Shown here one piece after another: positions 1 through 11,539 of a stretch of 64,000 nucleotides of DNA. Source of the DNA: Sambucus nigra. Taxonomy: Eukaryota > Streptophyta > Magnoliopsida > Dipsacales > Adoxaceae. A program made the position numbers and the translations under genes. Each line of letters starts with the position of its first letter. The stretch's first letter is position 1. Location: NCBI GenBank assembly GCA_949130495.1, contig OX422214.1:251476187-251540186 (forward strand). Reading direction: 5' to 3'. Under the pieces are notes generated by a model, which saw only the letters and a list, made by a program, of their open reading frames with translations, did not search any database and had not been told where the DNA came from.

Positions 1-2690
1 CACTTCCCAACGGGTATTATCGTAGGCATGTACATCATTGGAGGTTAGATATAGGTCACTTTCCTTCAGTCCTAAGCATTTGAAGGTTCTTAATGGGCAG
101 ATATTCAAGGCGGATCCATTACCGACAAGAGAGAGTAGTATGATCTTCCCCATAACTTTGACGGAGATGTTGAGTGCATGATTGTGTTTTGGCCCAATTC
201 TGGGGATATTTTCTTTGGAAAAGGATAGCATTCGGGTAGAGGTCAGGGATCTGACTAAATTTATCGCTTCTTCTCATATGGTAGAAGGAGGAACTATGGG
301 TCTAGTGAGCAACTTGATCAAAGCATTTTTGTGCAGCTGGGAAGACATGAAAAGCCACCATAGAGTGATGTTAGCTTGATTTTTCTTTAGTTAATAAAGG
401 ATCTTTCTCTCCTCGAGGGTCATCTCTGGCATAGAAAGGTTTTCAACACCCTTCCCTTTGTCAATGGCTGGTAGTAAGCTTGGGATCTGGTAATGCCTTC
501 CTTATCTGGTCATGTGATTTACTGAAGAAGGGAAGAACATGAACTATATTTCTTCATCAATCTCGGGTTGTTCTGCCAGATTATTTATTTCTCCTAGGAG
601 TTTTTCAAATGATATCATCCCATACATTTCGTCTACCGGACTAATTTTCTCTGAAGCTTTCTCTCCAATTGAATCTTTGAATTCTTCCCCCTATCTAGTG
701 GAAACAATTATGTCTTTCCATATAAAGTCAATGCATTCCACGACTTTAATGGCTTCTTCGTACAGGTCCTCCCATGCTATAGGGAGGTGTAAGGCTGAAG
801 GGACCAGGTGCCCTTATAACTTCAGAGTAACGAGTAACCCGATCATACTGCAAATATTATTAGTTTTCCTGAATAATTTTGCCATGATTTGAACGACGTC
901 ATCTAGGATGACTCCATCGGTTGGTACTACCCAACTATTTAACTCCCGTGCCCATTTCGGTGCTTCCAAGAATAGCGTACTGAACCTCTGGCAATCAATG
1001 ATCATCTGTGAGGGAAATTTCATCCCGAACTCTAGGAGTTGGTTTAATACTTCTGATAATTCCATACTTCCATTTTTAGAACGGGTACGGACATCGATGC
1101 ATGCTCTGGTAAGGAGTGACAATGCCTGATCAGAGAGGCTAGCAGGGTGTAGGAGAAAATATGGGCAAATTTGGAGAGGTTTGGAGAGTATATGGTGTGA
1201 TTTGAGTTGAGGGATCAAAGTCTAGGTTCTCTTCTAAGAAGATGGAATTGGCATGATTTGGGAGTGGTTTGTGAGCAGTGATTGGCTTAGGATTGGCTGG
1301 TGGGGCAATGGTACCCCATTTAATTAGACCTAGGATTATGTTTCGAAGGTGAAAGCATTGGTCGGTGTATGGCTAGTAGTTTGATGAAAGGCGCAGTGGG
1401 CATCTGTCTTGAAGTTTCTTGGGAGTGGATTTGGCAATGGACGGGGGTCCAAGGGTTTGATAAGGTTTCGGCTTAATAAGGCTTGATAAACTTTGGAGAG
1501 AGGAGCATAGAGCTCTGTGTATTCATTTCATACTGGCACAGGGCAGCTTCCTGGTCCCCACGAGGTGGTTGGTTGAGAGATGTTGTTGATGGTTGAGACT
1601 GCAATATTGACAGGTTTATCATATTTTCTGGGAGTGAAATGTCCGGACACTTTCTTTGGTTCAACTTATGTTTTAGCAAGAGCTTCCTCGATTTCTACTC
1701 CCGCTTTTCTAAGAGCTCAGAAGTGGGTATAGTATTGTCCTCCCATTATTTCTCGGACATGGGGTAAGAAATTATTCTTCACTATATTCACTTATTCTTC
1801 CTTGGATGGCTGATTGGTCATAGTGTCTTCTTGTCTCCTCCATCGGGCTATGAAGTTAGTGGCTGATTCCCCAAAGTTATGTTTGAGCAGTTCTAAATCA
1901 TGATGGGTGACCTCAAGCTCTTTGTTGTATTTGTACTGCGATATGAATTCTCAGGCTACATCCTCCTGGCTATGGATTCTGGACTCCTCGAGAGATAAAA
2001 ACTATCGAAGGGTGCTATCCTTCAAAGTTTGCTGAAATAATTGGGCCATCACTTCTTCAGAATCCCATAGGAGAGCCATATAACGGTGATAACTGCGAAG
2101 ATGAACAATCGGGGGTCCACTTCCTTCAAATTTCTCGATATTTGGCATCTTAAACTTTTTGGGTACCTCGCTTTAGAATAAGGATACATGTGGGTGTTGT
2201 CCATGTAATTTCTAGAGATTCTGACTTGGTCAAACTTCTTAGTTAGCATCTTGAGATTTTCTTTGATCGTGTTCAACTCTTCCTCTTTTGGATCAATGAT
2301 CATAGGCAAGCTAGCTCCAAGTTGGGCAGGCGGCGGCCCATTAGCAGGAGGGGAACGTGGAGCATGTTGATACTCTTCGGGAACCTAAATAGGCATGGTG
2401 TACCCATAGCGTGAGGGAATAGGGCCTCGGGATATTGAGGAACATGAACCTGGTTTCGTTGCATCTCTCAAACCTCAGTCTGGAGGTTGTCAATCTTGGA
2501 CACGAGATGAGCTAAGACTGTCGTCTGATCTGGCTGCACAACTGGTACCTGATATGTGTTCTCCATGGAAAGCGGATGGATTTCGAACTCGAAAGAAGTA
2601 GCAGGGGAACGAACGGAGTTCTGGGGTGATTTGACTGAAGACCGAAGCCAATAAGGAGCTAGGCCAAGGGCGTGCAATCGACCTGAGAAG
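1..2690 (-). pseudogene. Ty3/gypsy gag-protease remnant (gypsy A, Tat/Ogre-like), runs off the window
   Basis: Reading the minus strand from about 2,690 down gives a decayed gag followed by a retroviral-type protease. Visible pieces are a gag segment with FEGSGPPIVHLRSYHRYM near 2,085-2,150, a zinc-region-like CAFHQTTSHT near 1,400, and a protease core GNGSALNICPL followed by HAYDNT near 10-110. Plant Tat/Ogre proteases normally read DNGSALN here, so the catalytic Asp appears changed to Gly. Several stops and frameshifts interrupt the frame. The first plausible Met region is about 2,562-2,677. RT, RNase H and integrase would lie left of position 1. Lineage is inferred from the protease signature, the long leader and the LTR; no alignment was run. 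Confidence 0.8.
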
Positions 2691-3956
2691 GCGTAAAGTG
2701 GGATTTATTTTTGAAAAAAAGAATGAATTTTTTTTTTACATTTTCTTTTTCTTTTTGAGGTTGAAAGATAAAATACTTTTGGATTTTTGATAAAAAGAGG
2801 AGAAATGTTTTGGATTTTTTTTTGATAAAGAAAGGAAAAATATTTTTGGATTTTTGATAAAGAAGGGGGAGATATTTTTGGATTTTTGATAAAGAAAGGA
2901 GAAATATTTTTGGGAGACGGGTCTCAGCCTGATTATTATAATTATTATGTTGTCACTTATATTAAATTCTCCTAAATGTAAAATGAAATGTTGAACGGGA
3001 TCCGAGCCTGGAAAAGTTGGGTTTGTAATATATGTAAAGCTATGGCTGGACTTGTAACCAGGCTCACGGGGAGGGTCCCGTTTTAAAAATGTGCAAAAAT
3101 TTGGGCAGCAGGCCGATTCGAAATTTTGGCAGAGTTTCGGGTTGAAACCGGAAATCTAACATGTGTGTTCTAGGCTTGACACCTATATGTGGGTATGAAG
3201 TTGGTTGGGTGAATTGGGTGAATTGCAGTTCGTTGGTTGTCTTGACACCTATATGTGGGTATGCAGTTGGTTGTGTCCTAGGTTTGACACCTATATGTGG
3301 GTATGTCTTGCTTTTGAGGGTAATCGGTACGTGTGGACAAGACATTTGATATACCTGAGTGTACATGAATTGCCTCGCTATATACCTCGTGGGGACGGTA
3401 CTTGTGAGAGAGAATTTGATATACTCAGTGTACATGAATGAGTTCCCTGCGATATACCTCCCGTCATAACTTCGGTCAAGCGGTATGATGCGGGGGAACC
3501 GTTCGATCTACGTCAAAGGTACTTGGCCAATGGAAGGTGAGAGTCATATCTCTTAGGCTAACTACGCCCTGTCGGTCCATCGCCCATCACGAAGTGACCC
3601 TCCAGTTAATGGACAAAGTTCGGTAAATCACAATGCTCTATGGTGATGTCGTGTGAATCATACATGATTCTCTTATTAGTATCTTATGATGAGAGTATCT
3701 TTATTGATCGTGCCAAACAGGGAGCAAAGTACAAGTACCAAAGGTATACTAAGTTTGGATGGGTGATGCGTGAAACATGTGGACATATGTGATCCTAGGC
3801 GCACGTGGTGCGAAGTGTACATGGAGAATATTCTACAAGTGTGTAACTAAAAGCATAAGAATGAGTTACACATGAAAAGGGAAACATGCAAAGTAGGGGA
3901 GTGTATAAGAAAATAAAATATCCATGTAAATAGAGTCTATCCCTCTTAAACAAATT
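2691..3956 (-). other. 5' leader of gypsy A, non-coding
   Basis: The stretch between the primer-binding site and gag of gypsy A. It has homopolymer-rich sequence (2,705-2,910, repeated ggatttttgataaag blocks) and a short tandem repeat at 3,170-3,312. Long leaders are normal in Tat/Ogre elements. No convincing reading frame is seen on either strand. Confidence 0.6.
3170..3312. repeat. Three-copy tandem repeat in gypsy A leader
   Basis: Three copies of a unit with the core gacacctatatgtgggtatg at about 3,178, 3,243 and 3,286, spaced 65 and 43 bp apart. The copies are joined by similar ttggttg-containing spacers. The short ORFs seen here on both strands are by-products of the repeat. Confidence 0.85.
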
Positions 3957-3973
3957 CCGCAGTGGAGTCACCA
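3957..3973 (-). other. Primer-binding site of gypsy A (tRNA-Arg type)
   Basis: Minus strand reads TGGTGACTCCACTGCGG next to the LTR end. This resembles the TGGCGACTCTGCTGGGG site of Ogre/Tat elements, which is complementary to a tRNA-Arg 3' end. Two bases differ from that form, consistent with age. Confidence 0.7.
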
Positions 3974-3974
3974 C

Positions 3975-6096
3975 TGTGACCATCCCCGATGCTCGCGGAG
4001 AGAGAGATAAGAGGGGGGTCATCTCCGTGGTGAGAGGATCTTGGCCCCGCGCATCCCTCTCGGGAGCGCTTTAGCCGTCATCGGCGATGTGTGAGGTGAA
4101 AAATGTAGAAAGATGGAGTTGCCAATCGATTTTACTCAAAACAGACAAAAGAAGGTAGATCCATCCCTAAGGATTGCATCCAAAGACATACTGATACATA
4201 CGAAATGAAAAATGATTTGAGAGAGATTTAGAGGCTAAGTTACAGAATGGAAAGGTGTTAGGAACCCATTCCTCACTTGCGGTCTCTCATGGATTATTGT
4301 TATTTTCCTTTATTTCCCTGTGATATGTGTGTGCATGTGTATATGTAGTGGAGATAGGAATCATCGACTTGTATCATGGAAGAGATAAAGCGAGTCATCC
4401 ATAGGAATGTTCCTAAAAGTAATATTAGAAAATAGGATTTATGCAATTATCCCTGTGTTGATCGTTATAATGGAACGATAATGCATGTGGAATAATACGC
4501 CACTAAGAACAAATATATGTATATGTAAATATATAAAGTCTAAGAGAATTAAGTTAAAGAATTTAGAAAAAATAGAAAAATGGGAAAGAGTAGGACTGGA
4601 GTCTTGGGTTTTACCCCGAGATGCCTACGTAGCCTATAGAGGCATCAAAGTCCATGTAGTTCGTATGCAAAATGAGGGGTGGGATTTATCCCATAAATCC
4701 AACCGGGGACTTCTCTTATATATGTGTGTGTGTGTGTGTGTGTGTAAAAAAGTGTTTTAGTTGTGGGAAAAGTGAGAGAATTCCTGTTTGGAATTTATGA
4801 GCAAACCCACTTTTCTTTTCTTTTTTCTGGGTTTTATTTATATGAAAATAAGAGATGTGAAATAATACTAAATAAAAAGTATATTAGGAAATATGATATG
4901 GAGATACAAAAAATGTTAAGTAATAAAATAAGTTAAAGCGAACTTAGGAGAATTTAAAGAGAGAGTTGAGAAAGTTGGACCTTCTTGAAGATCTTGAGAT
5001 TGATCTTGAATGTTAGATATCATCTCTTGCACTTGGGTGATGATGAAGGGTAGTTAATTCACCAAGTTTGATGAAAAATATGATGAAAAGTGAAGGTTGG
5101 AAAAGGATTTGGATGTGAAAATCACACTGACTTCGAGAGAGGTTTTATGAGTTTTCGGAGAGTGATGGATTTCAGATCTTGGGTTTTATTGCAATGAGGT
5201 CAGGCCCTCCTTTTTATAGTCCCAGGAAATTGTCGATCGACATAGGCCTGGTCTTGCCAATCGACATGTATGTTCAGGCACACTGTCGATAGGCATGATT
5301 TGGAACCTGCCGTTTGTCAGTCTCTTTCAGGTTCCTTCAAAAAAATTATCGTAAAATGCAAACCATTAATCCAAATCGTGCACAGGGTAAACCGCTAGAA
5401 AGGTACTTCAGAGACATTTAAAAGTACTTTGGACCTCTCGGGTATGGGAGTTTTCTTTGGGACAAATATGGCTTGAAAAACGCTCGTCGGTCCTTTGGAC
5501 GTGGGATCATAGGACGCAAACGGATCATTCGTCTGCATGGCAAGTCAGAATCATGTACGGGGTAGACCGTTGCAAAGGTTCTGAGATATACTTAGATATT
5601 CCAAAGAGTTTGAATCTGTTTGGGGAGTAAACTTTGGTCAACCAAGGCTTGGAAGCGTTCGATGGCCTTTCGGAGTAAAACGAATCGTTCATCCGTACCG
5701 TAAGTCAGAATTGGGCCCGGAGTGGACCGTTGGAAAGGGGTTTCAGCACTCTTTGAAGATTCATTCAGTCTCGGCCGAGCTTAAGAGTTGACTTTGGTCA
5801 AATGGAGTCTGGGAGCGTTTGGTGGCCTCTAGGTCAGGTTTCGAGGGAAAACAGGTCGTTCGTACGCACCGTAAGTCAGAATCGCGCACGGAATGGACCG
5901 TTAGAAAGGGGTTTCAGCTTCAAAAATTCATTTAGTCTCAATCGAGATAAAGAGTTTGACTTTTGGTCAAATGGAGCCTGGGAGTGCCCGATGGCCTCTA
6001 GGTCAGTACCCGGGGTATGACTTAGGTTCGTAGTGATGAAAGGAGGTTCTAAGGACCTATGGAGAGGTTAAGGGGTGCTAAAATGGGGTGTCTACA
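3975..6096 (-). repeat. 5' LTR of gypsy A, about 2.1 kb
   Basis: On the minus strand the LTR starts TGTAGACACC (at 6,096) and ends GGTCACA (at 3,975), directly before the primer-binding site. At 4,610-4,670 it holds a typical Tat/Ogre motif: ACTACATGGACTTTGATGCC followed by CTACGTAGGCATCTCGGGG. A (TG)n run lies at 4,722-4,744. The partner LTR is outside the window, so the target duplication cannot be tested. The outer flank is CCTCC (6,097-6,101). Confidence 0.75.
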
Positions 6097-7771
6097 CCTC
6101 CTTAATGACGACCACCTTCTTAAGATCCATTTTACTGCGTTCCCTTGCATCTACTTAAGATCTGATGCCCTATGGATCACTGTAAACTCATGTCCTGTGT
6201 CATCATCATGGACTTGTTCTGGATTTTGGTCGCATTAGTCTCGACCTTATATGTTTTCTTCTTGATGTACTCATTGAGGTGGCCAGCTTGGGCCAGCTCC
6301 TCTAAGTGTGGCTTTAGATCCTTGTAATTCTCAATTAATAGCGCTTTTGTCATGGAATGCTCATCTCAATGCATTACTTCTTTTGGTCGGGTCACCACCC
6401 ATCTTTTTTAGCCACTTGATGAATGGCTCGTCATTGATCTTGCTCATGATTTTGTAAATGGGTTCCTTAAAGACTGTGTTAGCATCCTGGAATTCCTTGG
6501 AACGGTCGATCTTATTCCTATTATTGGAGCTATTAATGCCCCCATTATTATTTCCCTTCTTCGGAGTATCACTTTTTTATACCCTTGTTCGCATTTGCTC
6601 GACCATTGTCCCCTATATTAGAGTGAACCCCATTTTCCACCGTGGCGTATTTCTCAATACAGGCCATAAGGTCTCTAGTGGTGTTGGCTTCTTTCTTAGT
6701 TAGGTACCAGTGCAACAAAGCGGTGGTCGACAAATCAATTTTAAAGGATACTTTGAGAAATTTCTCCGATCAGTCCTCGACCTCGTTAAGGACTTCCCAA
6801 CACCTTTTGGCGTAATCCCAAAAATTCTCTTGTGGCTCCTTCTTCATCGTAAGCAGTGCATCCATCTACTTGGGGTGGGAGTTACTAGTTATGAAGTGTG
6901 CAGTGAAATTCTCTACTAGAGCTGTAAAGTTTTTTATCAACCTGTTAGGCAACCTCTCAAATCATTTATGTGTTATGTTATGTAGGCTAGAAGGAAAAAT
7001 TTGACAAATCAGTGCTTCGTTGTGGCTCCCTAAGGTCATTACTTGTCTGTATTGTTAGACGTGGTCAATAGGCTATATCTTTTCGTCATAAATCATGAAC
7101 CTGGTAACAAAAAACTTCTTTTGGGGCTCCTCCTCTTCGATTTCCCTTAAAAAGTGGATTTCATCTGAGTGTTAAGAGCTCTCTTGGCTAGCTCTCTAGT
7201 GGACCTAGTTCCACGGTGGGCTGGATGTTAGTCCATCTCCCTATGGACCAGAATCCTAATGTCTTCATTATATTAATTATTGCGCCTACGACATCTCTCT
7301 ATCCAACCACACTCTGATTAATCAGGCTCTGATCGGCCACGTTTAGTTCTTTCTTGGTCACACTTGGAGCTCCTCCCTCGGCTACGAGTGTTACTCGCCT
7401 GAGGACTAAGAGTCATATCTCGGTGCGTCCTGGTGCCCCTTTGGAGATATCTCTCCATTATTTCAAGTCGCCTTTGGAGGCGAACATTCTTTTCCACCTG
7501 GAGGCGTGTTGCCTTCTCTTGTTTGTGAAGCCTGGTTTCGTAAGCGTCGACCAACCTAGATATCTGAGTAGACCTGGGTGGTCCTTGGCTTTGTTCATAA
7601 GGTTGCCTTTCATGGTGACACTTGGGGTTCGTATGCTGGAAAATTTTAGACCTGGCCCTAGGAGGTACTGGGTCTGCCTGAACATCGCCAGCTTGAGGAA
7701 TGTTACTGCTTTAGTGATACATCACGAGCTTTCTATTTATGAAGATTTTCGCATGAATAGAAATTGCTTCC
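6097..7771 (-). pseudogene. gag remnant of an older Ty3/gypsy element (gypsy B)
   Basis: Minus-strand reading from 7,771 down gives the retrotransposon gag domain with stops. Recognisable pieces are MTLGSHNEALICQIFPSSL (about 6,985-7,045), the helix NFTALVENFTAHFITSN, and KKEPQENFWDYAKRCWEVL (about 6,785-6,845). These fit the usual plant gag pattern of a hydrophobic FPSSL block, a sF..L...F..hF block and an E-x-x-x-x-Y-x-x-R block. An Arg/Lys-rich N-terminal region lies at 7,318-7,690. The reading stops at 6,097 where the gypsy A LTR begins, so gypsy A apparently inserted into this gag. Confidence 0.75.
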
Positions 7772-7787
7772 CACAGATGGCGTCAAT
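7772..7787 (-). other. Primer-binding site region of gypsy B
   Basis: Minus strand reads TTGACGCCATCTGTGGGAA, close to the TTGGCGCCGTCTGTGGGAA motif that follows the 5' LTR of many plant gypsy elements. Confidence 0.65.
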
Positions 7788-8534
7788 TGTGAGTACATAA
7801 AATATCATAATAAAGAGATTCAAAAAAACAATCACAAAAATAGAAAGTAAAGATCACACACAACAATGATATACATGGTGCAACAACTTGCTACATCCAC
7901 GAGGAGGTTACTATTTATATTAAATGTCTCTTAAGATCTCAGGTTACATCCTTTTGCCTCGAGTCAGGGTGTAAAATTTATAGGTGAATCGTCATAGAGT
8001 TTGAGTTGTACAAGGAACTCAAAATAACACGTGGATATACCAAGAAGTACCTGAATATCTCTTCCGAGATTATTGGTACCTGATTTGACTATATTAATAA
8101 GTGCTCTAATATATTTACAATACTCATGTGTAAATTAACTCATGATTTGGGTCAGGCGGAATTTCAATCAATCTGGGTTGGTCGTCTACTTTCATGAATT
8201 GTATTAAATGGGCTCCCACGGTATCTTATAATGAACTCAATTTAGACGACGGTTCATTTGTTCAATCTCACGTTTTAATAGAGAGATCACCTTTGGATTG
8301 TCTTGAATCTTGTTTTTATAATAATTTGCAAACCTAGCCTGCGGAATAAGTACTCCTTGACATTGATAATACACTTTAAGATCACACTGTTGATCAAATA
8401 GGTGAGGCCATTCTAGATAAGATTCTGGAATTGGAGGATAACTTATAGATGGAGGGAATAATATAACATGATTAACAATAGATAAAAGAAGGATCGTATG
8501 AATAGGTTTGTTTTAAAAACTCTTTTCACACCTG
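7788..8534 (-). repeat. 3' portion of the gypsy B 5' LTR, interrupted by the LARD element
   Basis: The segment upstream (minus strand) of the gypsy B primer-binding site. It has a TATA-like AATATAAATAG at about 7,908-7,918 and a T-rich end before TCACAA. It stops at the ACCTG target duplication of the LARD element, and the LTR should continue from 18,473. The true LTR start was not located. Confidence 0.5.
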
Positions 8535-9608
8535 TGTAATACCCTGTATTTCTGAATATTTCTATTTAATTAAATTGGAGGATTAAATGAGAAAATACGA
8601 TTTAAAACGCAAGAAAAGTAATTTAGTGAAAATTATTAATAATTGTGATTATGGAGTATTAATCGAGAGATAAATACTGATTAATATTGCCTCATTCTAT
8701 TTACTTAGCGCGATAAGTAAATAGTTACTTAGCACGTGTAGACCATTTTGGGGTGAAAATGAGTAATATATTTTTAAATGACTCAAATGATAATTTAGAG
8801 GTCACAGATGAGTCCTAAAGGGTCGAATTAGTCAAAATAGTATACCCGGGGGTACTAGTTCAGTCTCGGGGTAATTTTGGACTAAACTGAGACCGTTCGG
8901 GGGTGTTTTAGTCTTTTAACATGTGAGGGTATAGAGACCTACGAATTTAAGAGTCCTTTATCAGCCGTATGAAAGAGGGGTTATGGTTAGAAAACCCACG
9001 AAAACACCAAGACCATTAGAGAGAAGGAGAAAACCATTCTCATGGCTTAGAAGATGCTTTGGAAGAGGTTAGGTTTGAATCTTGCATCCTAGGAGCCAAA
9101 GTAGGAAGGATTGAAGAAGAGAATCATCAATCCATCATCAACACCACGAATTCAGAACCCCTCTATCAAGGCAAGTTGTTTATTGCAAAAATTATAAAGT
9201 TATAATGCCCATGTGTAGGGTTTTTGAATAGTTTTGTTAAATCAATATCTTGGAAAGAAAAGAATGATATTTATGCATGTTGGGATAGGAATCGCCTGTG
9301 GAATGATTTAACATATGTAGAGGAATAATATTCAGAGTTGACTTGATAATTATTTCGAAATAAAATTTGGGTTTTGAATGAATATATGGGAAGAATACCG
9401 AAACTAGGGTTTTAAGAAATTCTGAGTTTAATCCACTATTTTTTTAAATGAATGGAGGTTTTGATATATTTGAAACGTTAGAAATTATCCTAGTATATGT
9501 AGGAACATGTTGGGATAATTGGGTCGAAGTTTGGTGTACTATAATGAAGTTTAGAGATTTGTTAAGGGAAGAAGAAATTAAAGTAGAAGATGAACTGCTT
9601 CTGCCCCT

Positions 9609-9688
9609 GATCGATCGATAGATTGATCTTGAATCTCGATCAATCGACTGGGTCGATCGATCGAACCTAGGAGTCGATTGATCGACTT
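9609..9688. repeat. Cluster of GATCGATC palindromes in the LARD LTR
   Basis: A dense run of tcgatcgat, tcgatcaatcga, tcgatcgatcga and tcgattgatcga within 80 bp. The 3' LTR has the same cluster at about 16,556-16,628, minus part of one unit. Confidence 0.8.
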
Positions 9689-10164
9689 AAGCTATTTTTT
9701 CTCGAATCCATCCCTAGTTAAGGTTTCTTTGATTTCCAGGAATGAACAAGAATCCTAGGATTTATATTATACTTATATGGGAATGAGAGTAAGACCAGCA
9801 GGTATATTGTTGAGGTCTGGTAAGGCCATTGGATGTAGGACATGGATTATGGATCGATGAGAATAAACCGATCGAGTAGAGCATCGGGGAATTTGGAATT
9901 GAGTTACGAGGTGAGGTAAAGTCAATTCAAGTGATATACCAATAGGGTAAGTAATAACTACTGAAATTATATGTGAGGGGTAACTAGGGCCCTTAGAGTT
10001 GAGTGAATACTCAAATAAATGCGATGGTGAGAAATCGTAAATTTACGAATACGGTTAATATAAGAGAATACTATATTACGTACAAGTATGATTGATAGGT
10101 CGGGTGTGTAACTACTAAATTGTATGAACAATTAGGTTGAGAGAAGTATACCTAAATTAACTAT

Positions 10165-10407
10165 GTTAGGGTCGATGAAGTATTCCGAAGTAACGTAAGG
10201 TTATTATATGTTAGTGTCGATGAAGTATTCCGAACTAACATTGGGTTATCATATGTTTGGGGTCGATGTAAAATGCCGAACCAAACCTTCGAACTGGTAT
10301 CATGATGAAAGAGTTTCGAACCAGAATATGTGTATATAAATAATTGGGGCCGATGTATCATTCCGAACCAATTCTTACTTGGGGTTGATGAATCATTCCG
10401 AACCAAG
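10165..10407 (+). repeat. Array of six stem-loops with changing stems (5' LTR)
   Basis: Six consecutive units with a loop near GGTCGATG-N4-ATTCCGAA. Stem pairs are GTTAG/(C)TAAC (10,165-10,194, one arm mutated here), ATGTTAG/CTAACAT (10,208-10,241), GTTTGG/CCAAAC (10,255-10,286), CTGGT/ACCAG (10,294-10,324), AATTGG/CCAATT (10,342-10,373) and CTTGG/CCAAG (10,378-10,407). Loops are 20-21 nt. The arm words differ between units yet stay complementary within each unit. Confidence 0.85.
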
Positions 10408-11527
10408 AGTCCTTTACGTGTGTCAAAAGGACATAATAGTAATGACTGATATTTAGTATATATTGTGTGTGAAATATATACTTAATGATATTCTACTTCT
10501 GCGTATTAGTAGATTGATTTATGATGTATTTAAAGATATATATCAAACTGGTAATTTAAGTGGTGAAACTTAATTACGAAACATAACGTTAGATAGAGAA
10601 TATCGAATTAGTAATTTAAGGAGTGAAACTTAATTACAAAAATGGAAGATATTGATTGTGAGAATTGTAAAAATTTAGTAGTGAAACTAGATGAGAAGTT
10701 CTGAAACATATCATAGGTGAAATGTTACTTGACAATTAATTAACCTACGCGAGATGTTAATGAAATGGATGTACTGTATGGGCGGAACGAGAAATTAGAT
10801 ATAGATAAGTTCACATGATTACTTTAGTCCTAGTTAGTTTGGGAGATATTGTTGGATAGGCTAAGTGTAGAACATTAGGTGTGCACAATAGATGAGGAGT
10901 GAGTAAACCCAAGAGAGTGTACGAGAACCTAACATGTGTAATCAATAACCGCATTTTATATTGTGATAAACGCTTGTTAAATATTTTCAAAATGTTTTGA
11001 GTATTAACTCTTGCTATAAAATATTTTCAAAACCTTTTAGGTGTCCAGCCACAGGGATGCCATGTATGATGATTTCATTCCAGGGACTCGAAGCTGTAAC
11101 ACATTGGATTCTTATAGGATTTTGATTAGCGATATCTCTTATTCAGATTTAATGCAAGATCTCACACTATCCTAAGAGGGATTTGTGGCCCGGTATCAGT
11201 CGCAGATATTTAGTCTCAGACTAGTGGTTGTTCTATTATTATTTTTGAGATTTTTAGCCGATGGTTTATTCGGTAATACTCTTGTTCTTTTGTACTTATA
11301 CTGTGTTGATTGGGTTGTAGTACATGGTGATTGTTATACTTTGTTCCGCAGGGTTGACTTATCTGTTTTAAGAAAGATAAAATTTTGGCACCGGTCTAAT
11401 TTTCACTTAGGTGATTAGTAATTAAAAAATATTCGACGGTGATGCTAAGAATGAACCATTTGAGAAACCTGTTTTAATTTAATAAAGGCCTGATCACCCG
11501 ATGTTTAATTAGGCGGGGTGTCACGGA

Positions 11528-11539
11528 TGGTATCAGAGC
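11528..11539 (+). other. Primer-binding site, tRNA-iMet type
   Basis: TGGTATCAGAGC two bases after the LTR end, the standard plant complement of the initiator tRNA-Met 3' end. Confidence 0.95.

Larger units (their letters stand above)
8535..11525 (+). repeat. 5' LTR of the LARD element
   Basis: Starts TGTAATACCC and ends GTGTCACG; the 3' copy ends GTGTCACA, so the last base here seems mutated. It matches 15,486-18,467 over its whole length with scattered substitutions and small indels. Small ORFs such as 10,161-10,406 (minus) and 11,185-11,418 (plus) occur at the same place in both LTRs but are LTR sequence, not genes. Confidence 0.9.

Noticed and set aside
10161..10406. Minus-strand ORF with repeated FGMIHRPQ-like words, also at 17,101-17,346
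   Set aside because: It is the translation of the stem-loop array in the LTRs. The repeat pattern follows the DNA hairpins, and there is no codon-level conservation or start context.
11185..11418. Leu-rich plus-strand ORF present in both LARD LTRs (also 18,115-18,360)
   Set aside because: Shared only because the LTRs are copies; T-rich LTR sequence gives hydrophobic residues, with no domain or start context.
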